This document shows, in pieces, positions 63,637 to 64,000 of a DNA stretch of 64,000 nt. The notes beneath the pieces were generated by a model. The model did no database searches. It had not been told where the DNA came from and saw only the letters and a program-made list of their open reading frames with translations. The number at the start of each line of letters is the position of its first letter. The stretch's first letter is position 1. The position numbers and the translations under genes are program-made. Origin of the DNA: an uncultured delta proteobacterium (GTDB lineage: Bacteria; Myxococcota_A; UBA9160; JAFDET01); NCBI GenBank assembly GCA_947259215.1, contig CAMYLJ010000009.1:24471-88470 (forward strand). The letters run 5' to 3'.

Positions 63637-64000
<364 letters not shown>

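Overview
The window is a GC-rich (estimated about 70% by eye) and very densely packed stretch of bacterial chromosome. It carries mostly housekeeping genes plus several lineage-specific ones. Some features recall Myxococcota or related former Deltaproteobacteria: a PilZ-PilZ-DUF4388 protein, a 2636-residue TPR protein, a membrane Ser/Thr kinase with a TPR-like sensor region, a lid-less Hsp70 beside a J protein, an NtrY/NtrC pair and LpxC (Gram-negative). This placement is an inference from gene content; no phylogeny was run. Many genes start with GTG, and about twenty neighbouring pairs overlap by exactly 4 bases (ATGA, GTGA or TTGA), so translational coupling is the rule here.

Layout. 1-743: end of nadB. 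753-3469 (-): seven consecutive, strongly diverged paralogous genes for small exported four-cysteine proteins, behind a promoter with a consensus -10. 3593-5407 (+): lipoprotein with TPR-like and Asp/Gly-rich repeats. 26867 down to 5420 (-): one co-directional run of about 20 genes, rimP-nusA-infB-ylxP-rbfA-truB-rpsO-pnp-dut-cdsA-purB-purS-phosphoesterase-purQ-purL-purF-glutamine synthetase-like-glutamine amidotransferase-PilZ/DUF4388-SDR. It joins translation and RNA decay genes to most of de novo purine synthesis. An intrinsic terminator lies in its leader. 33590 down to 27259 (-): ntrY-ntrC-rimI-pyrK-pyrD-VOC protein. 33754-42031 (+): the giant TPR gene and a PilZ gene. 42113-49359 (-): lpxC and the kinase, then (past one + strand hypothetical gene) ruvB-ruvA-ruvC-yebC. 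49509-54967 (+): Hsp70-like, J protein, a thioredoxin-fold/octaheme cytochrome fusion and a family 4 uracil-DNA glycosylase. 54983-57389: purE (-), aroE (+), then ferredoxin, rpmG and an out-of-place rplX (-). 57530-62267: a sugar-dehydrogenase-like cytochrome c (+), then a secreted RidA-hydrolase fusion, an SGNH hydrolase and an IlvC-like protein (-). 62463-63269 (+): an exported protein with a probably leaderless mRNA. 63296-64000: terminator, 5S and the 3' end of 23S rRNA (-), the distal end of an rRNA operon whose 16S lies beyond the window.

Most unusual items: (1) the seven-gene exported-protein array; (2) two copies of a 114/127-bp palindromic element whose terminal arms differ in sequence but each pair perfectly, one copy lying in frame at the 5' end of rimI and the other containing the aroE stop codon; (3) the fusion proteins and degenerate homologues listed in the findings. 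No tRNA gene, CRISPR array, transposase, integrase or phage gene was seen.
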